Assembly: GCA_945957305.1 (NCBI GenBank)
Contig: CAMFLN010000332.1
Span: 1 to 5,079 of the forward strand
Length of the DNA stretch: 5,079 nt
Source of the DNA: an uncultured Planctomycetaceae bacterium
GTDB taxonomy: Bacteria > Planctomycetota > Planctomycetia > Pirellulales > JACPPG01
Direction of reading: 5' to 3'
In this document: one piece after another, positions 1-5,079 of the stretch
How the letters are laid out: each line of letters begins with the position of its first letter
Numbering within the stretch: position 1 is the first letter of the stretch
Notes under the pieces: model-generated
Seen by the model: the letters and a program-made list of their open reading frames with translations, nothing else
Database searches by the model: none
What the model was told of the DNA's origin: nothing
Translations under genes and position numbers: made by a program

Positions 1-1
1 C

Positions 2-568
2 AAGGCTCCTTATGACATTTTTTTGGCGGCCGATATCAGCTACCCGCGAAAACTGATCGAGGCCGGTCTGGCCGCGGCGGATTCCGAGTTTTCGTATGCG
101 ATAGGGCACCTGGTCGTGTGGGTGCCCAAGTCTTCGACGCTTGATTTCGAGACGCAGGGGATCGAGGCCCTGGCCGACCCGAGCGTGAAGGTCATCGCCA
201 TGGCCAATCCGCAGCACGCCCCGTACGGCCGTGCGGCCGAGGCCGCGCTCAAGTCTCTGGGAGCGTACGACAAGATCAAAGATCGGCTGGTGCTGGGCGA
301 GAATATTTCGCAAACCAGTCAGTTCGTTGAATCGGGCGCGGCGGATGCCGGATTGATCGCGCTCAGCTTGGCCCTGGCGCCGGCCATGCAAGAAAAGGGG
401 CGATATTGGTCGCTACCGGCCGATTCTTATCCGCGGCTGGAGCAAGGGGGCGTCGTTCTGAACGCGGCCCGCGACCCAGCCGCGGCCCAAGAGTTGCGCA
501 CTTTCATCACCAGCGACCAGGGCAAGGAGATCCTGCGCAAATACGGCTTCGCAATGCCGGGAGAATAG
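2..568 (+). CDS. modA: Molybdate ABC transporter substrate-binding protein ModA, 5'-truncated
   Basis: This is the periplasmic binding protein that captures molybdate (or tungstate) and delivers it to the ModB channel. The frame is open from base 2, so the gene enters from the left edge. A TTG at 23 is not a real start, because the residues before it (APYDIFLAAD) already match the conserved ModA block that contacts the oxyanion (family form 'APxDvFlSAD'). Of a usual 250 or so residues, 188 remain; the signal peptide and first lobe are missing. Visible family blocks are YPRKLIEAGLA, FSYAIGHLVVWVP (about residues 34-46), the hinge-like ANPQHAPYGRAAEAAL (about 67-82), ENISQTSQFVESGAADAGLIALSLA (about 100-124), and a C-terminal GKEILRKYGFAMP ending at TAG 566-568. 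The close coupling to modB and modC supports the call. Specificity for molybdate over tungstate cannot be read from the sequence. Confidence 0.93.
   Translation, partial: KAPYDIFLAADISYPRKLIEAGLAAADSEFSYAIGHLVVWVPKSSTLDFETQGIEALADPSVKVIAMANPQHAPYGRAAEAALKSLGAYDKIKDRLVLGENISQTSQFVESGAADAGLIALSLALAPAMQEKGRYWSLPADSYPRLEQGGVVLNAARDPAAAQELRTFITSDQGKEILRKYGFAMPGE
559..565 (+). promoter_or_regulatory. Ribosome-binding site of modB inside the modA end
   Basis: GGGAGAA sits 7 nt before the GTG at 573 and overlaps the last codons of modA. It decides the GTG start of modB and suggests translational coupling: ribosomes ending modA translation are placed on the next start. Confidence 0.6.
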
Positions 569-572
569 CCGC

Positions 573-1235
573 GTGGATGCTCAAGCTGTCTGGCTGACAC
601 TGAAGCTGGCCGCCTGCACGACGGGCATCTTGGTTGTCATCGGTTTGCCGCTGGCCTATTGGTTGGCAACCAGCACACGGCGCTGGCGCTTTTTGGTCGA
701 TGCCGCTGTCGCGCTGCCGCTGCTGCTCCCCCCGACGGTGCTGGGCTATTATTTGCTGGTCGGCATGGGCCCCAAGAGTTTCGTCGGCCGTTGGTACGAG
801 AGCCTGGCGGGCCATTCGCTGCCGTTTTCCTTTACCGGCATCCTGCTGGGTTCGGTGATCTACAACCTGCCCTTCGCGGTGCGTCCGTTTACGGCCGCGT
901 TTGCGGCTGTGGATCGCCGCTTGATCGAGGCCTCGTGGTGCCTGGGTGTTTCGCGCGGGGAAACCTTTCGCCGCGTGACGATCCCGCTCTGCTGGCCGGG
1001 GATTCTCACCGGCATGGTGCTCGCCTTCGCACATACGGTCGGAGAATTTGGCGTAGTGCTGATGGTCGGGGGGAACATTCCCGCCGTCACCCGGACGATT
1101 TCGGTCGCCCTGTACGACGATGTACAGGCGTTGCAATACACGGCCGCGGCACAGAGCGCCGCGGTGCTGATGATCTTCGCCTTTGCGGCGCTTTGCCTGA
1201 CGTATACGCTCTCACGTCGGTCGTTGCCTCTATGA
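573..1235 (+). CDS. modB: Molybdate ABC transporter permease ModB
   Basis: This is the inner-membrane channel subunit of the molybdate importer; it works as a dimer with ModC on the cytoplasmic side. At 220 residues it is normal for ModB. It starts with GTG 4 nt after the modA stop, preceded by GGGAGAA. About five hydrophobic segments are visible, near residues 8-31, 41-63, 86-107, 142-162 and 192-213. Family marks are LPPTVLGYYLL (52-62), typical of ModB rather than of other BPD-type permeases; the EAA loop that docks on the ATPase, EASWCLGVSRGETFRRVTIP (119-138); and HTVGEFGVVLMVGGNIP (154-170), followed by TRTISVALY, the ModB C-terminal signature. The TGA stop at 1233-1235 overlaps the modC ATG. 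Nothing looks broken. The related sulfate/thiosulfate permease CysT/CysW is less likely, given the GEFG...GNIP block and the ModA-like partner. Confidence 0.94.
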   Translation: MDAQAVWLTLKLAACTTGILVVIGLPLAYWLATSTRRWRFLVDAAVALPLLLPPTVLGYYLLVGMGPKSFVGRWYESLAGHSLPFSFTGILLGSVIYNLPFAVRPFTAAFAAVDRRLIEASWCLGVSRGETFRRVTIPLCWPGILTGMVLAFAHTVGEFGVVLMVGGNIPAVTRTISVALYDDVQALQYTAAAQSAAVLMIFAFAALCLTYTLSRRSLPL

Positions 1236-2314
1236 TGCAGGAACTGGACGCCGACTTTGAAAAGCGCTTCGCCGGCGGCCCCACAATTCGCGGCCGGCTG
1301 AAACTGCCAGCCGCAGGTCCTGGCGTCACGGTCTTGTTCGGCCCCTCGGGCTGTGGCAAGACGACCCTCCTTCGCGCACTTGCCGGCCTGGTGCGTCCGG
1401 AATCGGGGACAATCAAGTTCGGTAGCGAAGTCTGGTTTGACGCCGAGCGACGTATCTCGCGCTCGCCTCAAGAACGCGATGTCGGCTTCTTATTTCAGAA
1501 TTACGCGCTGTTTCCGCACCTGACCGTGGCGGGCAACGTCGCCTATGGATTGAAAGCTCGCCGCGGCGCAACGGCGCTTGTGCGTGAGATTTTGGCGCGA
1601 TTGAAAGTCGAAGAACTGGCGGATCGCTATCCTGCACAGCTCTCCGGAGGTCAGCAGCAACGCGTGGCCCTGGCGCGGACGCTGGCCTGTGAGCCGCGTT
1701 TGCTGTTGCTGGACGAACCCCTTTCGGCCCTCGACGCGCCGGTGCGAGAGCAATTGCGCGGCGAGTTACGGCACATCCTGCTCGAATCCGGCAAGCCGGC
1801 GATCATGGTAACGCATGACAGGATCGAAACTCTGGCCCTGGCTGACACCGTGGTCGTCATGACCGACGGCGAAGTTCGGCAATGCGGTTCCGTACAGGAA
1901 GTCTTCAGCCGCCCCGACAATCTGGCGATCGCCCAAATTGTCGGCATCGAGACGGTGGAACCGGGCATCGTGCAGCGTGTCGAATCAGGGTTGGCCACTG
2001 TGCACGTCGGAACCGTCACATTGACGGCCGTGGCGCCTGCGGTGCTTCCGCGCGAGGTTTTCGTGTGCATTCGCGGCGAGGACGTGCTGGTCTTTCGCGA
2101 GATGGCGGCCGCCACAAGCGCCCGCAATCGGCTCACTGCCCGCGTCACCAGCCGCGTGGCCGAAGGTCCCATGATCCGCGTCGGCCTGGATTGCGGCTTT
2201 TCTCTGACCGCGCTTGTGACCCGGCCGGCCTGCGAAGAATTGAATCTGCAGATTGGCGACCAGGTCGTGGCGCTCATTAAGGCTCCCTCGATCCATCTTG
2301 TTGGGCATGGCTGA
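1232..2314 (+). CDS. modC: Molybdate ABC transporter ATP-binding protein ModC
   Basis: This is the ATPase that powers molybdate import. The ATG at 1232 overlaps the modB stop by 4 nt (ATGA), giving 360 residues, normal for ModC (about 350). The frame stays open upstream through modB, but that part has no family resemblance, so the overlap ATG is chosen; a second ATG follows at 1235. The nucleotide-binding domain is complete: Walker A GPSGCGKTT (37-45), Q-loop FQN with Gln89, ABC signature LSGGQQQR (137-144), Walker B LLLLDEP (157-163, Glu162 catalytic), D-loop SALD (165-168) and switch His195 in THDR. From about residue 240 comes a regulatory region: a first, divergent TOBE-like stretch ending in CIRGEDVLV, then a clear Mop/TOBE repeat starting SARNRLTARV and ending LNLQIGDQVVALIKAPSIHLV. 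In this family that fold binds molybdate or tungstate and can inhibit transport when the cell is replete. Confidence 0.95.
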   Translation: MMQELDADFEKRFAGGPTIRGRLKLPAAGPGVTVLFGPSGCGKTTLLRALAGLVRPESGTIKFGSEVWFDAERRISRSPQERDVGFLFQNYALFPHLTVAGNVAYGLKARRGATALVREILARLKVEELADRYPAQLSGGQQQRVALARTLACEPRLLLLDEPLSALDAPVREQLRGELRHILLESGKPAIMVTHDRIETLALADTVVVMTDGEVRQCGSVQEVFSRPDNLAIAQIVGIETVEPGIVQRVESGLATVHVGTVTLTAVAPAVLPREVFVCIRGEDVLVFREMAAATSARNRLTARVTSRVAEGPMIRVGLDCGFSLTALVTRPACEELNLQIGDQVVALIKAPSIHLVGHG

Positions 2315-2324
2315 TCATCGTCGA

Positions 2325-2353
2325 TTGACGACCGCGGCGCCTGCGCCTATCGT
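2325..2353 (+). promoter_or_regulatory. Candidate sigma70-like promoter for the redoxin gene
   Basis: TTGACG (2325-2330, 5 of 6 to the -35 consensus) is followed after exactly 17 nt by TATCGT (2348-2353, 4 of 6 to the -10 consensus). It lies in the 141-nt gap after modC and about 100 nt before the redoxin start, so it could start a transcript separate from modABC. A short 5-bp inverted repeat (TCGTC/GACGA, 2318-2331) overlaps the -35. It has no T-tract, so it is not a convincing modC terminator. Chance matches of this quality are common, and no transcript evidence exists. Confidence 0.33.
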
Positions 2354-2403
2354 TGTCAGCAGCCGGGCATTGCTGGTTTATTGCAGCGAACGTGGAACGG
2401 TCC

Positions 2404-2448
2404 GCGGCCTGCCGCAAATTTCTTTAGAAAGTAGCGGGCCGCAAGGAG
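2404..2448 (+). promoter_or_regulatory. Leader hairpin abutting the redoxin Shine-Dalgarno site
   Basis: GCGGCCTGC (2404-2412) can pair with GCGGGCCGC (2434-2442) as a 9-bp stem with one G-U wobble. The apical region contains a second 5-bp inverted repeat, TTTCT/AGAAA (2419-2430). The stem ends exactly where AAGGAG (2443-2448) begins, 7 nt before the ATG at 2456. The AAGGAG site itself is strong and fixes the start. The hairpin could stabilise the mRNA or tune access to the site, or it may be the remains of an attenuator. There is no T-run, so simple intrinsic termination is unlikely. A regulatory role is inference. Confidence 0.35.
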
Positions 2449-2455
2449 CATCAAT

Positions 2456-3067
2456 ATGCATCGTCAGTTGAGCGGCTTGATTCTGGCACTGTGCACCCTG
2501 CTGACTGGACCAGCTGTCGGCGGAGAATTCAACGGTGTGCTGAACATCGGCGATAGCGCGCCGGCCTGGACCGATCTTGCGGGAACCGATGGTCAGCGGC
2601 ACTCTCTGGACGACTTAAAAGACAAGAAAGTCGTGGTCGTCGTGTTTACCTGCAACAGTTGCCCGGTGGCGCGCGATTATGAAGATCGCATCTTTGCCTT
2701 GGCACGGCGCAATCCGCAAGAGGTTGCCGTGGTCGCGATCAATGTGAATCGCACGCCGGAAGACAGCCTGGAAAAAATGACTGAGCGAGCGAAGTCGCGC
2801 GAGTTTCCGTTTCTGTATCTGGCCGACGACACCCAGAACATCGGCCGCCTGTACGGCGCCAGCGCGACGCCCGATTTCTTTGTCCTGTCGCCCGAGCGGA
2901 AAATCGTCTACATGGGCTCGCTCGACGATCACAACGACCCCGCCGAGGCCAAGACCAACTACGTTGCAGCTGCCATCGACGCCGCATTGGCCGGCGGCAA
3001 GCCCGCGACCGGCGAGACCTTTGCCCGCGGTTGCGGCATTCGTTACGCGCGGCAACGGGCCAAGTAA
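2456..3067 (+). CDS. Exported thioredoxin-fold redoxin (AhpC/TSA-like)
   Basis: This 203-residue protein of the peroxiredoxin-like/redoxin family probably acts in thiol-disulfide or peroxide chemistry outside the cytoplasm. Residues 1-22 look like a Sec signal peptide: basic HR near the start, a hydrophobic run LSGLILALCTLL, and a likely cut after AVG (20-22). The domain begins at LNIGDSAPAW, the usual redoxin entry. The strand VVVVVFTCNSCPVARDYEDR carries a CxxC pair at Cys66 and Cys69, followed by Pro70. The cis-proline is in ATPDFFVL (Thr138-Pro139). A third cysteine, Cys193, lies in a C-terminal GCGIRY motif. I recall this TCNxCPVA...GCxI arrangement from planctomycete redoxins. The start is fixed by AAGGAG 7 nt upstream. 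The peroxidase gene follows after 43 nt, so the two are probably co-transcribed. Whether it reduces peroxides, acts as a disulfide reductase or serves another role cannot be told from sequence. Confidence 0.85.
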   Translation: MHRQLSGLILALCTLLTGPAVGGEFNGVLNIGDSAPAWTDLAGTDGQRHSLDDLKDKKVVVVVFTCNSCPVARDYEDRIFALARRNPQEVAVVAINVNRTPEDSLEKMTERAKSREFPFLYLADDTQNIGRLYGASATPDFFVLSPERKIVYMGSLDDHNDPAEAKTNYVAAAIDAALAGGKPATGETFARGCGIRYARQRAK

Positions 3068-3110
3068 GCGACCTTCCCCACAACACCGTTTCCTAGCGCT
3101 GGCGAGTTAA

Positions 3111-3596
3111 ATGGGCACGATTTACGACATTCCGGTGACCACAATCGCCGGTCGGCCCGAGACGCTCGCCGACTATCGTGGGCGAGTGCTGTTGATCGTG
3201 AACGTCGCCAGCCGTTGCGGCTTCACGCCGCAGTATGAGGGGCTGGAAGCGCTATATCGCAAGTACAAGGATCGCGGACTTGTCGTTCTCGGGTTCCCTT
3301 GCGACCAATTCTTGCACCAAGAGCCGGGGAGCGAAGCCGAGATTCAGCAATTCTGCTCCACAAAGTACGACGTCACTTTTCCGCTCTTCGCAAAAGTGCA
3401 AGTAAATGGTGCGGGAACTCATCCCCTGTATCAATACTTGAAGGCTGCCCGGCCCGGCCTGTTGTGGACGAAGAGCATCAAATGGAACTTTGGCAAGTTC
3501 CTTGTTGATCGAGCCGGTAACGTCGTCAAACGCTATTCGATGTTCGACAAGCCGGAACGCATCGAGCGCGACGTGGTGGCGCTGCTGGACCAGTAA
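3111..3596 (+). CDS. Glutathione peroxidase family protein (Cys-type, probably thioredoxin-dependent)
   Basis: This 161-residue enzyme reduces H2O2 or organic hydroperoxides in the cytoplasm; no signal peptide is visible. An in-frame TAA directly before the ATG (3108-3110) fixes the start, although the SD site is weak (GGCGAG, 4 nt away). All family blocks are present: NVASRCGFTPQY with peroxidatic Cys36 (Cys, not selenocysteine), GFPCDQFLHQEPG with the catalytic Gln at 70, and KWNF with Trp125-Asn126. Together Cys36, Gln70, Trp125 and Asn126 form the family's catalytic tetrad. Cys82 in EIQQFCSTKYDVTFPLF lies where the resolving cysteine of Cys-type enzymes such as BtuE-like proteins sits, which suggests recycling by thioredoxin rather than glutathione. 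Asp65 replaces the more usual Asn of PCNQF, a mild variant. It follows the exported redoxin by 43 nt and probably shares its transcript. Confidence 0.93.
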   Translation: MGTIYDIPVTTIAGRPETLADYRGRVLLIVNVASRCGFTPQYEGLEALYRKYKDRGLVVLGFPCDQFLHQEPGSEAEIQQFCSTKYDVTFPLFAKVQVNGAGTHPLYQYLKAARPGLLWTKSIKWNFGKFLVDRAGNVVKRYSMFDKPERIERDVVALLDQ

Positions 3597-3611
3597 TTCC
3601 GCTAGAGTTGC

Positions 3612-3625
3612 TGCGCACGAGCGCA
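3612..3625. terminator. Weak hairpin between convergent genes
   Basis: In the 54-nt gap between the convergent peroxidase and DapA-like genes, TGCGC (3612-3616) and GCGCA (3621-3625) form a 5-bp GC-rich hairpin with an ACGA loop. It could slow transcription from either side. There is no T-tract on either strand, so a standard intrinsic terminator is not supported. Confidence 0.2.
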
Positions 3626-3650
3626 ACGGTCGTCGCCGAACCGCCGCGTG

Positions 3651-4571
3651 CTACGCGATCTCCGCCACGGCATCGCTCAACAGATCAAAGAGGCGGTCGG
3701 CCTCCTGGCGGGTTTCGTCATCCAAGCGATAGCCAACGGGTCCGCGGACAATCGTATTGATAAAGACGCCTTGCCGCTTGAGCAGGTGTTTTTCAATCGC
3801 CAGAAAGCCATCCAGACCGGTCTGCAGGGCCACGAGCGACGCAATCGGCAACGACAAACGATAGACGCTCGCCTCATCATTGCGCGATAACGCCCGCCAT
3901 AGCGTCACCATCGCGACGATCAGCTCGGCCCCCGGCATGGTGCCGACGATGCCGCGACGATAGCTGTCGACCAGCCCGATACCGCCGCTTCCTTCGAATA
4001 CGCGAGCCTGCCCCTGCGTGGCGTCACGTAGTGCCGAAAGATTCGGACCCAGCGGCGCCGCCTCGGGCTTGAACAGCACACGTTCTGGCCCATACTCGTC
4101 GAGCAGCTGTACAAGCAATGCGATCGGCAACGGACGCCCGACGTAACCGCTGGCATCCTGCACCACCACGGGCAAGCGCGTCGCGGCGAGCAGCGCACGG
4201 TAGTACGCCATGACTTCTCCCGGCAGTGCGGCAACTGCCGTGGGCGGAATTGCCATTAGCGCCGTGGCGCCAAAACTCTCTGCATGTCGCGCCAGGGCTA
4301 CCGCCGCATGGGTGCTTTCCGCGCCGACACTGATCACGGAAGCGGCCCGGGTATCGATGTGGCGACAGACAAACTCGGCCAGGTTGCGGCGCTCATCGGT
4401 CGAGAGGCGCAAAGTCTCGGAGACCATCGCCATCACGACGCCCGACGCGCCGTGACCGATGAGCCAGTCGATCTCACGGGCCAACGTCGACCAGTCGATC
4501 GATTCGTCCTCGTGAAAAGGCGTTTGAAAAACCGGCAGCACTCCACTGAGCAGGTTCGTCGCTGCGCACAT
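3651..4571 (-). CDS. Dihydrodipicolinate synthase / N-acetylneuraminate lyase superfamily protein
   Basis: This 306-residue TIM-barrel protein belongs to the class I aldolase superfamily that forms a Schiff base with a 2-oxo acid. An ATG 54 nt further upstream (at 4625) is in frame, but the one at 4571 is preceded by a strong AGAGGAG and gives the usual N-terminus, GVLPVFQTPFHEDESID (10-26). The expected Schiff-base lysine is Lys168 in LFKPEAAPLGPNL, and the late glycine-rich block is FEGSGGIGLVDSYRRGIVGTMPG (192-214). The 2-oxo-acid-binding block, GTTGE in DapA, here reads AMVSET (48-53). The DapA PYYN region with the catalytic Tyr reads IPPTAV (108-113). Lysine biosynthesis is therefore unlikely; a sugar-acid or other 2-oxo-acid lyase, dehydratase or hydratase is more plausible. 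The substrate is unknown. It converges on the peroxidase gene and diverges from the dipeptidase gene; no shared pathway is evident. Confidence 0.88.
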   Translation of the reverse strand: MCAATNLLSGVLPVFQTPFHEDESIDWSTLAREIDWLIGHGASGVVMAMVSETLRLSTDERRNLAEFVCRHIDTRAASVISVGAESTHAAVALARHAESFGATALMAIPPTAVAALPGEVMAYYRALLAATRLPVVVQDASGYVGRPLPIALLVQLLDEYGPERVLFKPEAAPLGPNLSALRDATQGQARVFEGSGGIGLVDSYRRGIVGTMPGAELIVAMVTLWRALSRNDEASVYRLSLPIASLVALQTGLDGFLAIEKHLLKRQGVFINTIVRGPVGYRLDDETRQEADRLFDLLSDAVAEIA

Positions 4572-4756
4572 GGCCGAAAACTCCTCTGCCCGGGCTTCGA
4601 GCACTACGCACTTCGCGAGAAACACGGCGCGTCACAAGAAAATCGTGCGCACCGCGGAAAAATCAGACACCAGTGGCATTCAAAAACTGGCGTCGATGCT
4701 CCACAATAGCCGCATTCCTCACGCTTACAACCCTGCCCGCGAAAGCCCGACGACCC
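4572..4756. promoter_or_regulatory. Divergent intergenic region with weak promoter candidate
   Basis: These 185 nt separate the DapA-like gene (- strand) and the dipeptidase gene (+ strand) and must hold the start of at least one transcript unless the dipeptidase gene is read through from elsewhere. The middle (about 4635-4690) is richer in A than its surroundings. For the + strand, TTCAAA (4679-4684) and CACAAT (4702-4707) are spaced by 17 nt, each 4 of 6 to consensus, which is weak. I found no convincing -35/-10 pair on the - strand, no operator-like palindrome and no small gene. Confidence 0.3.
4581..4587 (-). promoter_or_regulatory. Ribosome-binding site deciding the DapA-like start
   Basis: Read on the - strand this is AGAGGAG, 9 nt before the ATG at 4571-4569. 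It selects that start over the in-frame ATG at 4625, which would add 18 residues unlike any family N-terminus. Confidence 0.7.
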
Positions 4757-5079
4757 ATGCGATTGCTGTTTGATTCTCACCTCGATCTGTCGTGGAACGC
4801 CTTGGCCTATAACCGCGACCAGACGGAAACCGTTGACCAAATCAATGCCCGCGAAGCAGGAATGGACCCGGCGGGCGGGCGAGGCCATGCCACGACCAGC
4901 TTGCCAGAAATGCGCAAGGGGAAAATCGCTGTTTGCCTGGGCACTTTGCTCTGCAGGGCCAAGCGGCATGTGCAGCCGGCTCAGGGGCATCGACGGATCG
5001 ACTTGGATTACGGCACACAATCGATCGCCTATGCGGTCGCGCAGGGACAGCTGGCCTATTATCGCTTGCTGGAACAGCA
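4757..5079 (+). CDS. Membrane dipeptidase (peptidase family M19), 3'-truncated
   Basis: This is the N-terminal part (107 complete codons) of a zinc-dependent dipeptidase-like amidohydrolase of the renal dipeptidase family. The frame stays open to the right edge with no stop codon, so the gene continues outside the window. The protein begins MRLLFDSHLDLSWNAL: His8 and Asp10 form the HxD metal-binding pair that opens the amidohydrolase barrel. NRD (19-21), then a GRGHATTSLPEMRKGKIAVCLGTLL stretch and an LDYGTQSIAYAVAQGQLAYYRLLEQ block, match what I remember of bacterial M19 proteins, especially planctomycete ones. The later metal ligands (a Glu and two His) lie beyond the window. No signal peptide is seen, and the usual D-x-H-x-D context starts right after the ATG, which supports this start. 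No clear SD precedes it. The physiological substrate (dipeptides, D-amino-acid dipeptides or others) cannot be determined here. Confidence 0.88.
   Translation, partial: MRLLFDSHLDLSWNALAYNRDQTETVDQINAREAGMDPAGGRGHATTSLPEMRKGKIAVCLGTLLCRAKRHVQPAQGHRRIDLDYGTQSIAYAVAQGQLAYYRLLEQ

Noticed and set aside
23..25. TTG as the start of modA
   Set aside because: The conserved ModA block APYDIFLAAD begins before it in the same open frame, so the gene is simply cut by the window edge.
507..1136. 209-residue open frame antisense to modB
   Set aside because: It is a shadow of the high-GC coding strand, with low-complexity Arg/Gln/His composition and no recognisable motif. The + strand gene in the same place is certain.
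659..1231. Long open frame running through modB into modC, giving a 551-residue protein
   Set aside because: The upstream part is modB read in the wrong frame; it is Arg/Gly/Ala-rich with no family resemblance. ModC starts naturally at the ATGA overlap at 1232.
2486..2496. Possible lipobox (LALC at residues 10-13) in the redoxin, which would make it a lipoprotein
   Set aside because: The residue before Cys is Leu, not Gly/Ala/Ser, and the hydrophobic stretch continues beyond the Cys. A signal peptidase I site after AVG fits better.
3216..3218. Selenocysteine in the peroxidase active site
   Set aside because: The codon is TGC (Cys), not TGA, so this is an ordinary Cys-type enzyme.
3740..3749. 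Perfect palindrome GTCCGCGGAC
   Set aside because: It lies inside the DapA-like coding sequence, is short, and is expected by chance in GC-rich DNA.
4572..4625. Upstream ATG at 4625 as the start of the DapA-like gene
   Set aside because: The added 18 residues match no family N-terminus, and the ATG at 4571 has a strong AGAGGAG at good spacing.

Overview
The window is about 60% GC, densely packed, and reads as ordinary bacterial chromosome: no rRNA or tRNA gene, insertion sequence, integrase, CRISPR array or long repeat is visible. From remembered resemblance only, the exported redoxin with a TCNSCP active site and a C-terminal GCGIRY motif, the M19 dipeptidase with its LDYGTQSIAYA block, and the weak or absent Shine-Dalgarno sites on some genes point to a planctomycete, perhaps of the Pirellulales. 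This lineage call is an inference; no phylogenetic marker gene is present.

Left part (1-2314, + strand): a tightly coupled molybdate ABC importer, modA-modB-modC. modA is cut by the left edge and lacks its signal peptide and first lobe. modB starts with GTG 4 nt after modA, with its ribosome-binding site inside the last modA codons. modC overlaps modB by 4 nt (ATGA). ModA would capture molybdate or tungstate outside the inner membrane, ModB would form the channel, and ModC would hydrolyse ATP and carry a C-terminal oxyanion-binding TOBE/Mop region.

Middle (2315-3596, + strand): a 141-nt gap with a candidate sigma70-like promoter and a hairpin abutting a strong AAGGAG site leads into two thiol-redox genes. 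The first is an exported redoxin (2456-3067). The second, 43 nt downstream, is a cytoplasmic Cys-type glutathione/thioredoxin peroxidase (3111-3596). They are probably co-transcribed and would handle thiol or peroxide stress on the two sides of the membrane.

Right part (3597-5079): a DapA/NAL-superfamily (dihydrodipicolinate synthase-like) lyase lies on the - strand (3651-4571), convergent with the peroxidase. Its Schiff-base lysine is kept, but the DapA catalytic Thr and Tyr positions appear replaced, so it is unlikely to be the lysine-pathway enzyme. A 185-nt divergent gap separates it from the start of a membrane dipeptidase (peptidase M19) gene that runs off the right edge (4757-5079) and has no stop codon in the window.

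I found no convincing new biological system. The points most worth a look are the altered active site of the DapA-like protein, the hairpin and SD arrangement before the redoxin gene, and the modest novelty of the redoxin-peroxidase pair.
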